From Cryptomeria japonica (Eukaryota; Streptophyta; Pinopsida; Cupressales; Cupressaceae): a stretch of DNA of 64,000 bases. Positions 32,338 through 45,198 of this stretch are shown here, in pieces; position 1 is the first letter of the stretch; every line of letters starts with the position of its first letter. The notes under the pieces were generated by a model that saw nothing but the letters and a program-made list of their open reading frames with translations, had not been told where the DNA came from and searched no databases. The position numbers were made by a program, and so were the translations under genes. The DNA lies in the NCBI RefSeq assembly GCF_030272615.1, contig NC_081413.1, positions 158,628,849-158,692,848 on the forward strand, written 5' to 3'.

Positions 32338-33149
32338 GGGTTGAACTAGCATAGGACCAATTTTATAATTGTGGAAATAAATCCTACTTATGGATTTGAT
32401 ATAGTAGTTTGAACAAATCTAATCTCTATTTCTCCTAAGATTCATATACTTTTTTTCCCTTTTATGGTATTTCACAATTAGATGTATTTAATAAAACCTT
32501 GCCAGGATTGTCATTGTGTTGCAAGGGAACATGTACTCTTAGGTCAACCCTAGAAAAATGTGTAAAGGATAAAAATAACACTCTTTAGACATGCATATAC
32601 TCCTTGAATGTTTATGCAGATCTATATTCATTTAGTGTAGGAATTAAAGTTTTATAATGTGAATGATAAGACTTGGATTGCTTAGAGATATTATATAAGT
32701 AAATGAATGCATTGAATGTCTTTAAGAACAGGTATGTAGCAATACATCACTCATAATTTTTATCTAGGAAGCCTTTGAAGGAAAACAAATGGTGAGAATT
32801 GGCTAAAATTTAAATTTGAAAGAGTCAAGACTTGGCATCTAAGCTCAACCCCATGGTTACAAACTTGACCACAAACCTCAAAAGGGGTGGATCAAAGTAG
32901 ATAACATCTAAATAGAAGTGTGGACATATGTATACCATAAATATATGGATAATGCAAATAGAATATATAGGTGTAGAAAAATGTATGTAATAAATATGCA
33001 AGTTATATAATCGAAGGAGCCTAACCTTGCATAAAATAATGTCATTTGTCAAAATGTTAGTGTATCAAGGCAATCTCCTCTAAACAAGAACATAACTAAA
33101 TGAAAAATGACATGAGTATGGAAATTTTACTATTATGATTTTCCTTCAC
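32338..33149. repeat. Old unclassified interspersed repeat, copy 2
   Basis: Same orientation and block order as copy 1 at 4493-5415, with substitutions and small indels throughout. The middle (32765-33045) diverges most. It is cut on the right by the degenerate copia element near 33150. Confidence 0.5.
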
Positions 33150-35584
33150 TTTGTATCATTGAAGCAAAGTGAGAATCTGGAAGAGATTGAAGAAAACTAT
33201 GTAAGAAGATTGAAGAGAGGTACCAAAAAATATAAGGTAAGTTACCCTTGAAATTCTTGAATTGTGGTAGAATTGGTCATTATGCTTCTGAATGTATATA
33301 TAAAGAAGATTACAAGAAATCTAATGATGATGAGAAAAAGAGTAGATATAGAAAACATGATTTTAAAAAGTCATATGATAGAGGAAAGAAAGAACTATGT
33401 TATATGGAGACACATTCGTCAGATGATGAAGAGTGTGAAGACTCAAATCAAGAATCTCTATTTTTGGCTATAGAAGAGAAGATATATTCAAAAGACTGGA
33501 AGGAAAGAATAAAGATGAGAAGATTGTACACTTCATGCTAAGGTGGAACCAAGAGCCTAGATCATCAACTCTAGATGTTCCAATTATATGACAGGTGACA
33601 AAGACAAATTCATTAATCTTAAGTATCATGGTGGATCAGTGAAATTTGCAAGAGAAAAGGCTACACCTATTTGTGGAATAGGAAGTATCTCAATTGACGG
33701 CAAGCAAAATACTAATGATATCTTTTATGTTGAAGGTTTTAGACATAGCTTATTGAGTGCTAGTTAGATGTGCAATAAAGGTTATGAAGTTGTATTCACC
33801 AATAACGAATGTGCAATCAAAAAAGAAAAACTTGGAAAGTTGGTAGATGAAGGTATTAGGACAAGTGGAAATGTTTATTATATAAAGGATAAAAGTCAAA
33901 AACTATTTTTTTACTCAAAGCAATGAATGCTAGTTATGGCATAAGAGGATGGGACATGTCAATTTTGATAATATGATAAGTATTTTCAATACTATTAAAG
34001 TTGTGAGAGATTTACCAAGGATTGTCAAACCTACTGATACTTTGTGTAGGATATGTCAACTTAGAAAATAGACAAAGAGGAGTATTCTACTACCAAACTC
34101 CTAGAGTTGATTCATACAGATCTTTTTGGACGTACAAGGACAAGATGACTCAATGGAGAAAGCTATTTTACATTGCAACTTATTGATGAATATTCTACAA
34201 TGATATGGGAACTAGTACCTAGATCAATGGACAAAAATGTGATAGAAACTAAATGGGTGTTTTAGAACAAGCTAAATGAACAAGGACAAGTCACAAGGAA
34301 CAAAGTGAGATTGGTATTGAATCCAAAGAAACTTTTTCCCCTGTATCTATGATGGAAGCCATAAGGATGTTTCTTACTTTTGTTGCTTATAAGAACTTTA
34401 AGGTATATCAGATGGAGGTTAAGTCAACTTTTCTGAATGGAGAACTTGAGGAAGAGGTATACATTGAGCATTCAGATGGATTTAGATTGTCATAAGAACC
34501 AGATATGGTTTGTAAATTGAAGAAAGTGATGTATGGACTCAAACAAGAACCTAGATCTTGGTATGCTTGATTGGACAAATATTTGTTATAGAAAATTTTT
34601 AGGAAAGGTGTCGTAGATAACAATCTCTATTTCAAAGTTGAAGATATCAAGTTGTTGATTGTGGTTGTCTATGTTGATGATGCTATGTAAATTGGAGGAA
34701 GTGATGATCTATGTAGTGAGTTTGCAAAATAAATGTAAAAGGAATTTGAGATGTCAATGATTGGTGAGTTGTCATGCTTTCTTGGTCTACAAATTACTCA
34801 GTTGGAAGATGGAATTTTTATTTCTCAAGCTAAATATGTCAAAGAAATGCTAAATATTTTTGAAATGTTGAATAGTAAACCTATTACAACCTCATTGACT
34901 ATTGGTTGTAAGTTGAGCAAAGATGATGTATCTCGAGATGTTGATCAAAAGTATAGATCTATGATTGGAGGTTTGTTATATCTAACTACCTTTGGATCAT
35001 ATATCATGCAATTTGTTTTCTTGGTTTCTACATTATAGGCTAATCCAAAACTAACTCATGAGCAAGTTGTGAAAAGGATTTCCAGGGTTTTGAAAGGGAC
35101 TCTAGACTTTGGGCTATGGTACAAGAAGAATGGATATTTCATGATGAAAGCATACATGAATGTTGATTAGGTCAGAAGTATTGATGATGAGAAAAGTACT
35201 AGTGGTGGTGTGTTTTTATTGGGAGATGGGTTGGTCTCTTAGTTAAGCAAGAAGCGGGATTTGATATCTTTATCTACTATAGAAACAAACTGCATTGCAG
35301 TAGCATCTTATTGTACTCAAGTTATGTGGATTAAATATACTCTTAGAGATATTAGTTTGGTGTATGTTGAAGCTATTCCTATTATGTGTGATAATGTTAG
35401 TGCTATAAACATTTCAAAAAATCCAACGATGCATTCAAGAACTAAACATATCTTAATTAGATATCATTTCTTAAGGGATAAAATTGTAGAGAATGAAGTT
35501 AGACTAGAGTATATTTCTACAAAGGATTTGGTTGTAGACATTTTCACTAAGGCATTGGGAAAATGGTACTTTAGAGTATCTTAG
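33150..35584 (+). pseudogene. Degenerate Ty1/copia gag-pol lacking the integrase core
   Basis: In order: end of gag (NLEEIEENYVRRLKRGTKKYK, near 33175-33235, two codons out of frame), a damaged zinc knuckle (NCGRIGHYASEC, first Cys lost, 33258-33295), a protease region (SRCSNYMTGDKDKF; HSLLSAS, 33560-33770), and a GAG-preIN segment ending about 34080. A short integrase start (LIHTDLFG, 34107-34130) jumps near 34205 straight to RT (NKLNEQGQVTRNKVRLV). RT keeps YVDDA (about 34672-34686) and LSCFLGLQI. RNase H has STIETNCIAVASY (near 35265-35300) and ends at 35584. Many stops are TAG or TAA at positions usual for Gln or Trp. The 5' LTR and most of gag are missing. Confidence 0.85.
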
Positions 35585-35844
35585 GCATAAGCTAGGGATT
35601 ATTGCCTTCCTTTTTCTAACTAGATGCAAAATAGTGGTGCATCTTTTTCAGGGAGAATTCTTGAAGATTATTATTTATCTCTATGTGGGTTGTTTCTCTT
35701 AGTGGGAGCAATGGAGTAGATGAGTAGTGCTACATTGTGCCCTTTGCCTTTGATGTCAAAGGAGATATCTTGTTGATAGGGGGAGAGCTGTTCCGATTTG
35801 TGTTTTAGTGTTTCAAGTGTGTCATCAATGGCAAATGAGGAGAT

Positions 35845-37100
35845 TGTTGGAAATATGAGTTTGTATGATTGTTATTGATGTTAAACTTTGTTGTTCGGAT
35901 GGATTATTGTTTGGATGTATCTTGTATTGGTGTTGCAGTTGGTGAGAATCTTTTGGTTTTGGTTGTGGCAATATGCAGGAAAGGGTTTTTAATATTTTAT
36001 TGATAGTTTGTTTTGGTTTTCTAGTTTCTGGTTTGCAGAAGTTAGTTGTTACTACTTTCTAGCAAGTAGAGTATTTTTCAAACTAGTCTAAAAAGGCTTT
36101 GGTAGCCCTTATATATGTTGAAGTTTTTGTTGTAGTTCAATTGATGTGATTACATGGTTCTTACAGTATTCTCAATATGATTATCTTATGGTGTTTGTGT
36201 TTTACAAGTGAGTTATGTTGATTTGAGTATGATATATTCAATATTGTTGTGGTTCATTATATTTGATTGGATTATCTAATTTGGATCATTTTTTTAGTCT
36301 AGATATGCTTTGGATGTCAAGTTGGAATGTTTTATGGGTCTAACCTTGGCGTGTGGAGATTTGCATGGAATATTCTGCATTGGAAGATATCTTTTTGGCT
36401 CACTGTTTGATAAGCTTTAATGCCTATCTACACATTATGTTAGTGTTGACCTTGGAGGATGTATTAGCATGTATAGATCATTGGATCCATCTTGGAAGAA
36501 TATTTCATGATGTATTTGGGTCCCCTCTTTCTTCTGGGGTGGACCGCATTGAGTATTTTTGGTCTGGGTGACTTATTTTGTGTGATTATGTTCATTCTAT
36601 CTTGGCTAACCCTCAATTAGGTTTTTCATGTTTTATTTTCATATTTAAGGAGTTTAAATGGGTGATTTGTGCAGTAGAATGAGTGGAACATGTGAGGATT
36701 TATGATAAGTGTATGTGAATGATATGCATGCAAATTTGATTTTGTGAATGTGTGAGTCATATTGTGAAGAGCTTTGATCATGCATATGAAGAAGTAGAGA
36801 AGTGACCAAGTTTGTAATGATTTCTCCACTGCACACTGAAGCTTCAAGTGGTTCTACAATAATTTATGCATTGAAAAGCAATTTGACATGTTATATATAT
36901 GTTTAGAGAGTGTAAAAAAGAGTAGAAGAAAACAAAAACTTTGTTGTTTGTATGTAAGAGAAACTCTAATTTTAAGAAAAATCATGAATCTTTATTAGTA
37001 GTAGTTACTACTTGTGATTGTTTTGTCTACTTTTTGAGTGTATTGTTTTTTCTAGTATTTGATGGAAAGAGTTGAAGCTCTATGTTGATTAGTTGAACTT
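35845..37100 (+). repeat. 3' LTR of the degenerate copia element (right end approximate)
   Basis: It opens TGTTGGAAATATGAG after a decayed purine tract (AAATGAGGAGAT), the usual join for this copia group. A TATATATG is at about 36110. The right end could not be fixed and lies somewhere between 37050 and 37247. 35585-35844 is the 3' untranslated part, with a GGGGGAGAGCTGTTCCG block typical of copia. Confidence 0.55.
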
Positions 37101-37252
37101 GTGTGTTTAGATGTTTTGTTATAAAAAAATAGAATTTTATTAGAAAGCGAACATAGGTTTTATTCAGACATAGTAATTCCCCCCAAAAAAATTTGGAAGA
37201 TTATAATACCAATAAACAATTGAAGTAGTAACAAGTTATGTTTAAATATTAT

Positions 37253-38299
37253 TGTATTACGAGAAATTTGGGCATAATTAAGCTAGAATAGATGAACTAA
37301 CCACTAGAATTCAATTCTAATTAGCTAAATCCATAAATGATAATGAAATTTAATTAAATCAACAAAACATAGACATTAAAGCATTAAAACCCCCTTTGTT
37401 GATCCAATTTGCTTCCATTTCTCTTCCGCATTATTGTGGTTGTGTGGCTCTCAGTGTTGCACTGGAATTCATGCATAAGATTTACACAATAAATTCGAAG
37501 ATAGTGGTTATTCAATTTTCATGGAAATGGATGCTCAATTTATAGATTTCAAATGAGAAGATTGAATAGTTTAGATGCATTTAAGAACATAAACGATCAA
37601 CATTTGACCTTGGTTGAGATAGAATTGATTGGGAGTTGAACTCATTTGATTGATGAGTTAACTGGATTGATTGATTAGATGACTGAATTGAGTGATTAGA
37701 TGACTGAATAGATGAGTTTGTTCCAAAAAGTTGATTGATGAGTTAACTAAGTTAACTAAGGAGATAACTAAATTGATTAGTAAGTTGACTAAATTGATTG
37801 CCTAGTCAAACTAAAAGTTAGTGTCAATTAGGATTTTGACATGAGTTATAGGAAATTAATTTGAAATTCAAATTTCATTTGCATTTAGCTTGAATTTGGA
37901 TTTTTTAATACATGAAATGAAATGCACATTTTACTAAAATTAGATGACATTAGAAATTGGGGAATTTTGAATTTTTGATTTCGAATATTTGAAAAGAATG
38001 AATTAGTTAATTAAGTATTTTAAAGAAATTATTTAATTATTAAAAATTGGATTTGACTAAATAATAAAAATTATTTAATTAAAAGTATTAATTCAAAATT
38101 AATTAAATAATAAAATATTTATTTAATATAAAGAAGAGGAGGTTAAATGACTAAATGATGAGAAGAAATTGAATAATTAGTAATGATGAAAATGATGATT
38201 GAATTCAATATAAGATTTAACTAAATAATTAAAAAAAAAATTTAATTAATAAAGAGGAACAACTAGCATGTTAATGATGAGACATTTTAAGTGTCTACA
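37253..38299 (-). repeat. Element B, 3' LTR (left copy)
   Basis: TGTATTACGAG...GTGTCTACA on the plus strand, 1047 bp. It is about 85 bp longer than the right copy, mostly through extra GATTGATGAGTTAACT-type repeats near 37630-37800. Divergence from the right copy is clearly higher than between the LTRs of A. Confidence 0.88.
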
Positions 38300-38308
38300 T
38301 TTGCCCCT

Positions 38309-38343
38309 CTTTGAGACAATGTTGGAACAATATTGTTTCAAAG
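38309..38343 (+). other. Conserved hairpin beside the polypurine tract (element B)
   Basis: Arms 38309-38323 and 38329-38343 pair over 15 positions around a 5-nt loop. Both imperfect pairs are G-T on the plus strand. The inner stem differs from that of element A yet still pairs. Confidence 0.5.
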
Positions 38344-38649
38344 AAAATAAAAAAATGTTGCCCCGTCATGCGAAAAAAACATGCCCCAATATGTCGAGAG
38401 ATGGAGGTAGGTTGCCCTCTTGAGAGATTGTTTGTGCATTAAAGGCATGAATGATCTCTCAGAAGAAGAAGAATGTTATATGAGAGATGAAAGAATGGTT
38501 TACTTGATGACATGAATAGGTTTGATTGGGTAGAAGAAATGGTTGAAATGATTTGTAGATTGATTGATTGGATTGATTGAATTGATGGGATTGATTGGAA
38601 TGATTTGATTGACTAAAATTGATTAGATTGATTGGATAAAGATCAATTC

Positions 38650-38805
38650 TAGTTTTAATAAGAACACATCCTATATAAGACAAAGATAGATGACCAAAAT
38701 GTTTGGTTTCAGGAAGTATACATCCTGTATAAGATGAAGATAGATGATCATGTATTGTTTTAGGAAGGACACATCCTGTATAAGATAGATGATAGATGAA
38801 ATATG
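38650..38805. repeat. Three tandem copies of a 50-60 bp unit
   Basis: ACACATCCTRTATAAGA followed by AGATAGATGA occurs at about 38666, 38717 and 38768 with short spacers. Confidence 0.65.
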
Positions 38806-41706
38806 ATGAAATGAAGAATGATTGGTAAGAAGTGAAGAATGTTAGGAAAGAGAATTGATTGATGGATAGAATAGTTGATATGTGGAAATGAAACTATCAT
38901 GAATTATTGCATCTCTTTATTATAGTGAAAAAATTCATCATTGAGCCTTATTATGTATCAATGGAGCTTTGTACACTAGGGCATGAAGAACCAAAGTGTA
39001 AATGGCATCCCATTGCAGCAACAAACACATAGCAAACAAGGAGTGAATCCATCCATCCTCGGGTTGTTGTATTAAGGGTCGAGGTATGTGTGATAGTCAA
39101 AAGCATAGATATCCTTGACTTTCATTGGTGCATAGGATACTTGTCAGATGAACGTACTAACACATACACCCAAAATATTTGTGCCCCAAAACTTCATGAA
39201 AATAGACCACAGACAAGAAACAAAGAAAAAGGATCAAGAGCCATCCTTGTTCCTCTAGTCACTTGTAGACACCCTTGAGTAGCATAGGAACCTAATCTAT
39301 CATAAATTGATAAAGATAAATCACTAAAAGATAAGACTAACTTGACCAAATAAGTCAACAACCATATTAATCTTCTTGCCAAGGATAAGTGTTTGTTGAT
39401 TTGATGATTGTTTGATAGGATGTCCATTGTAGGAAAGATGTATCCATTAGGACATGATACTTGATAGGTGCCTTTTTTAGGAATGATGTATCTATAATGA
39501 CATGTTGTTTGATAAGGATACTTAAACTGATAGGGAATTCATCGGTTAAGTTGTAGGTTAGTTTGGTAGTTTGTCTATTGATACGTGATTTATTAAGCTC
39601 AATGTTTCGATGTATTTTGTATTTGTGTTTTTTGAAATGTTTGTCGTTTGCAAAGGATAATTTATTGTGAATTGTGATTGATGGATAGTTTGGGGTTTTT
39701 TTATTATTCTTCTGATGTTTACATTTTTCAAATTTTATTTGATGTTTTTTTTAAATTTTTTCAAGACATTTTATAAATTTTTTGGATTTTGTTAGAACAT
39801 TTTATGTTTTTGAATTTTTTTGAATTTTTTTGGATTACAAGCAAGATGTATTTGTTTGCCCCTAGTGTCTAGCAAGGCAAGGAATATTATTAATGGATTA
39901 ATAAATTTTTAAGGTGGAGATGGATAGGAAAAAGATGGAGCTAGCTTATTATGGAACATGAAGGGACATATCAAGAGGTTTTTGGAAATCATATTTTTAC
40001 ATTTTTCTTTTTGTCCTTGGTTTTTATCAAAGATCAAGAGATGGAAAAGGGGATATGGATGGAGATAGGATATGGATAGAAGAAGAAAGATCATAGGTAG
40101 TAATGGATGATGGAAGGAAGTAATGGATATGATAAAGGATATTAACTAAGGGCATGGATAAGGTGAAGTAAATAGGATGCCTGATGCTTATGAATATCCT
40201 TAGCTTTGTCAAGATCAAAGATGGAAAAACAAGATGGATGTAAATAGGGTGATGGATACTGGATGAAGGGATAATGGGAGATGCAGTAGGAAGAATAGAG
40301 TGGATGAAACTTACCCACAATTATAAAGGTCTCCATTTACAAAAGGGTGATCCATGAAATCGTCACAACATCTAGCGCCACTAGAATAAGTGTTCCTGAA
40401 CATTTCAAAGATAGAGATCCAACCCACACTTAGAACTTCAGAAAATTCAATCAAACATATCTAGTGATTAGGAAGCATACTCAAAAGGGAAGAAGAATCC
40501 CAAACTTGATCAAGGTACTTATTCTTTGATTTCCCATGTGTGCGCAAATGCATTCAATCTAGCTCATATGATCATTGTAATCTTTAGAATCTGGTGCGAC
40601 TGGCTACGTGAATTACCCTAACTTCAAAAGTATCCTAGATAGAGCCTCGCTACCAACAAACCTTTATAGCCCTAATGAAGCTATCATTGTAATCTCATTA
40701 ATATTGCTCCATTTCCATCCAAGAATCCATAGCCTTGATGGAATTACTCTCATGTTCCCAAAGCCAAGCATTTTGATATTTCTTTTCATGCATTTTTGCT
40801 TTTCTTTTCTTGATTTTCTTTTCTTTCTCATGCTTTTATTTTGATCTTTTGATATTGATTTTTCTCTCATCATTGATTCTTTTGTGCATTATCTCATAAG
40901 AAATGAAGTTTACGTGGGTTAGAGAATTACAGTAGCGCTAAAGCAAGATTTTAGATTTTTCACTAGTCACGTCTTTAACTAAGAGATCACAATGATTCGG
41001 TGCAATCGATTAAGTGTGTGAGATATAGTAATCAAAATATTTTAGCATCATGATACAATAAGTGATTCTTTTCCAAGTCGATTGTACATCCCAACTAGAA
41101 GATAATGTTAAAGAGGAACAATCTTGGATTTTGAAATGTTTTGAATGAAAATGGACTAAAAATAAGATTGAGCATGGGCGAGTGTGTGACAAAATGACAT
41201 AAATGCCTATTTCACAGATGAAGGATTCATGAAAATTAAAGGATTGAATGGGAGGGATGGAAGGATGGAAAATAGGTGTCAGATGATAGATAGGATGTTG
41301 GAATATTTGTGCAAGGATAGATGGAAATGTCTTCAAGGTCAACGTTGGCACACACTTTGAGAGGTGATGAAGTGATGAACGACATGTGTATTTTGAATTT
41401 TAAAATTTTGATGGAGTGGATATGAACTTCGGTACATAAGGCCCCAAAATGGATGGAGGTGATGGAGTATTTAAGATAATGGATTATGGGGCACAAGGAC
41501 CCAAAATAGACTTGAAAGGTGTGATACGTTTAGATGGAGGGATGAAGGAAGCCTTGTGAATAAAAAGTTTGGATGCCAATTTTTATTTTTATTTGGGATG
41601 CAATGCTTTTATCGGAATCCACATTGATTTTATTTTTCTTTTCATTTGGTTCCTTGGAACACATTGCTTCTATGAGTGACTTAGTAATCCACATAGTTTT
41701 TTATTT
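38806..41706. other. Element B 3' non-coding internal region
   Basis: No gene is supported. 39060-39230 and the T-rich tract 39600-39840 match element A in order. TTTGCCCCTAGTGTCTAG at about 39856 marks the point where A's integrase would follow; here there is only AT-rich DNA. No counterpart of the antisense PMD gene is visible. ORFs of 60-113 codons look like chance. Confidence 0.55.
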
Positions 41707-42981
41707 TTATTTTCTCATAATGGGCCTTTGTAGACTTTTGGATATTGCTTTCTGATTTTGGATTAATTTTTTCTTTGATCTGACATGTCTTTTAGATGGG
41801 ACATGTTTATCTTTGGATGTATGTGGATTTTTGGAGCTATGGATTTTATTCTTGGCATTCAAATTTCTTCCAAAGGGAATGGGATTCATGGATAGATAAG
41901 AATGATATGAAGTTATTTTGGATGGGTCGATGTAGGTATATGGTTGGAAGGTGCTCAAAGATGTAAGCCTTTGTTGATCTTGATTTATGACAGGGTAATT
42001 AGATTGTGAGCTAGGGATCATATGGATCGTGGATGGAGGGACATAGGGTCCTAATATGGATGGAAGGGAGGAAGACTTTGATTTTGAGATAAAAGGACCC
42101 AAAATGGATTTAGAGGATAGGGATTGTGTATGTTTGGATTTATATGGAGGAATGTGGGATTTATCAAGGACACCAACATTTCAAGAGTGAGTTGCATAGC
42201 CAAGGCCATGATAATTAAGATTTTATTTGATATGATGGAGTTCTAATATACCTTGTTTATGTAGGCCTAACCCTTTTCCTTGATAATGCATGTTTTGAAA
42301 AATATTTTTAGCAATGGGATACATGTTATTTTTAAAACAAGGTGCGAGTCCATTTTGAGGAGGGTATGGTATGGAAGAAATGACAGGATCATGAAGTTGA
42401 CCAAATCGGAAGAAAACAGAGGAACCCATTTGATAGGTAAGTGGTTCATGAAAATATTTGATAGGGGTGATGGGATCTTGTGGAAGATTGGTAGGATTAT
42501 GACATGGAGGTGAAGGGAATATCTGATCTTGACTTGGAATAGGATCATTGGAGCTTGTGCTTTTCTTTTGATTTTGAAAATTTGTATCATTGAAGTTGGT
42601 TCTTTGCTCTTGATTTTGAATTGGATCATTGAAGGGGATGGAAGGGATATCATGATCTTGCTTAGGAGGTGTGTATTGAATGTGATTTGAAAGGATATTT
42701 TTCTCTTAAGTTGGAAGGCAATCATATTGGATGGAATAAAAAAGGGTGAGGGTATCATCATAAGACTCTTTACAAGTGGGATCTTGATAAAAAATTGGAT
42801 TAGATTAAAGGGTTTGTTCTTGATCTTGATTTATTTCAAGACTCATTTCTTTTGACTTTGGATTATCCTCTTGACATGGGGTAGGAGTTTGGACATGAAT
42901 GGGGGGTTCTTGGAAGGACTCAACAATTTGGCATGATGAGAAAAGATTTTGAATGGGACTCTTTGGAGTTGGTTTTAACAT
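41707..42981 (-). pseudogene. Element B spacer-like ORF with G-patch-like motif
   Basis: One frame runs from an ATG at 42981 to a stop at 41707 (425 codons), broken by stops at about 42830, 42706, 42223 and 42190. The product is rich in Pro, Gln, Asn and Ser (NDPIPSQDQIFPSPP). In the middle NMHYQGKGLGLHKQGI and then GLGYATHS resemble the G-patch-like motif and the following GLGF of element A's protease-RT spacer. A short duplicated SILGPF/SILGPY phrase follows. Gag capsid and protease are not recognisable. Either this is a remnant of the same polyprotein spacer or a separate protein retained by the family. Confidence 0.55.
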
Positions 42982-44364
42982 ATTGTTTTAATTTTTGTGA
43001 ATTTGGATAATGATGCAACTAAAATGCATAGGTATATTTTTGGATTTTATGGGATTACAGATGACTTTAAAATGATGAACTAGATGCACCTATAGACTTT
43101 ATGAGCTTGATTTATCACAAGGTTTGAAATGATTTGGACACCAATTGATATATTCTAATTGACCCTAGTGGCATTGGTTTTAACAGTGGGATGCAAGTCT
43201 GGAGTGGGACACATGCGAAACAGGAGATTGGCAAAATCGAAGGACCAGATTGAGGACACTGTATATGAGATATTGAAGATTATTTTGACCCAAATTAAGA
43301 CTATGAATGATGATACCCTATACTAGACTAATTAGAAAGGGCATCTGGATTGATTGGAGATTGATTGATAAAAGAGGATTTTTTTAGTTCAAAAAATTTC
43401 CAAGCAAATGTTGGGACTCGATCCTAAGACAATACAAGTGCAAAATGAGAACTATGAAACCTATGGGGACTTATGGGTTTAATGAATTCCTAAACAAAAT
43501 TTTGGACTTGATCTTAAGATAATTCAATTGTAAAATGAGGACTATGCAACCTATGGGGACCTATGGATTCTACACAAACTTTTGATCACAAATACATGAG
43601 TGAGATAACATGATGTTTTTGCAGTTGACCTTATGTTTGATTTTAAGAACTTTGTTTGCAATTTTTATTGACTAAGTTTGGTGTTTTGTGATCTCATTGA
43701 ACGCAAATCTCTATTGCAAGGATTATTTATGTTTGAAAGAAAAGAATACAGAATGTTTGCTTAATTCTCTGAACAAAGTAAAAAACATATTCAAGCACAA
43801 TTCCTAGGATGGCAAGGGCAATATCTATTGGATTTCCACTGTAGAAAATAATATGATCCACACTTAATCAGAGCAAACAACCTAGAAGTTTGGCAACATT
43901 GGCTCCCCTCCACAACACACACTTCCTGGGAATGCCAAACTTCAAATTCCTAGAGACTCGTAGGTCTCAAGGAACTTTCTATCTCTACTCTGGACTGTAA
44001 GATTGCGGGATGGCTTCAGAGGTTTGACCTCATGCACCAGCAAATAGAAGGATTTTTGGCTTCTAAAACAAACGGTTCTTAGTTGGGGAACTTCAGTGGA
44101 ACTCAGTGTCTACCCATGTGGCGATGACTCACTTAAGAGTCTATCCCATTCCTCATTAAAGGATTTTTGTGCATCTCACATGAGTGTGGAGACTAAGGGA
44201 ACCATTAGTCTAGATAAACATCACCAAGAAGTCACAGATTTTGCCTAAATTATCAATTTATATATCGGGTTGAAGAAGTACCCCTTGGTTCGGTCCCTCA
44301 CACTTGACCTTATGGGCTACTTGAGAGGCAGGTCCTCTACTTGAAAAAGAAAACTTGAGCATCG
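42982..44364 (-). other. Element B leader, upstream part
   Basis: AT-rich DNA without a supported gene. 43390-43575 holds a diverged duplication (GGACTYGATCYTAAGA, AAATGAG, ACTATGNAACCTATGGGGACYTATGG at 43395-43470 and 43485-43565). Confidence 0.5.
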
Positions 44365-44424
44365 CTAACACTTTTCTCTTGCACCTAGGACCACGAAAGC
44401 CAGGGAGAGGATAGTGTGTGTTAG
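44365..44424 (-). other. Conserved foldable leader block (element B)
   Basis: It matches element A 21501-21561 at all but two bases and one indel. Homology continues more weakly to an AAGCGTGCCAAA motif at about 44450 (A: about 21592). Confidence 0.6.
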
Positions 44425-44716
44425 CAGCAGGTCTTCTCACGACCACAAGCGTGCCAAACACAAAAGGCACTGATTAATTTTAAGCACCAATTGAAAAGTT
44501 ATTTATGCTAGAAAATTAAGACCACTCCTAATCTACCTCTGCAAGCAAGTAATTAGTAGTTTTGGTTTTATGTTTGTCTTCAACCAATCATATGTTCTTC
44601 TCCTCCAAACTTTGCTTGCCACATGCTGAAAATGAAACATTAGTAATAGAGACAATCAACATAAATCAAAATCACAGTCAGAAACAACAACAAAAGGTTT
44701 TTTTTAGGAATTTGCT

Positions 44717-45050
44717 AAAAATAGAAACTTGCTAAAAATAGAAACCTACCAAAAATAGAAACCTACTAAAAATAGAAACCTACCAAAAATAGAAATGTCC
44801 TAAAAATGGAAATCTGCTAGAAATAGAAACTTGCTAAATTTAGAAACCTACCAACCAAAAATGGAAAGTTTCTAAAAATGAAAACCTGACAAAAATGAAA
44901 AGCTGCCAGAAATAGAAACCTACCAAAAATGGAAACATGCTAAAAATGGAAACCTACCAAATTTGGAAACCTACCAAAAATGAAAACCTACTAAAAATGA
45001 AAACCTACCAAATTTAGAAACCTACCAAAAATGGAAACCTACTAAAAATG
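44717..45050 (-). repeat. 17-nt tandem array in the element B leader
   Basis: About 20 copies of AAAAATRGAAACCTACY (plus strand) with a period of 17 nt and only one clear insertion (near 44855). It takes the same place, just downstream of the primer site, as the unrelated 20-nt array of element A. Confidence 0.9.
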
Positions 45051-45180
45051 GTAACTTTTTTTCTTAAATTTTAAGACATAAAATTGATGTGACAATTGCA
45101 AAAACTTGGGTATAGTTGTGAAATCTAGGGCTTGTACTTGTAGACATACACAAAATTCCAAATCAAAGTAATGTTGCTTT

Positions 45181-45196
45181 CATGTCAGGTTCACCA
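45181..45196 (-). other. Primer-binding site of element B, tRNA-Trp type
   Basis: The minus strand reads TGGTGAACCTGACATGA, two changes (both C to T) from element A's site. Two bases separate it from the LTR, as in A. A short GCAAC further on suggests that an extended tRNA match existed here too. Confidence 0.75.
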
Positions 45197-45198
45197 AA

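Noticed and set aside
41010-41496. ORFs in the non-coding part of element B
   Set aside because: Overlapping frames of similar length, biased composition and no motif; they do not join the spacer-like ORF.
44717-45050. CRISPR-like array
   Set aside because: A 17-nt unit with no spacers, in a plant retrotransposon; a simple tandem array.
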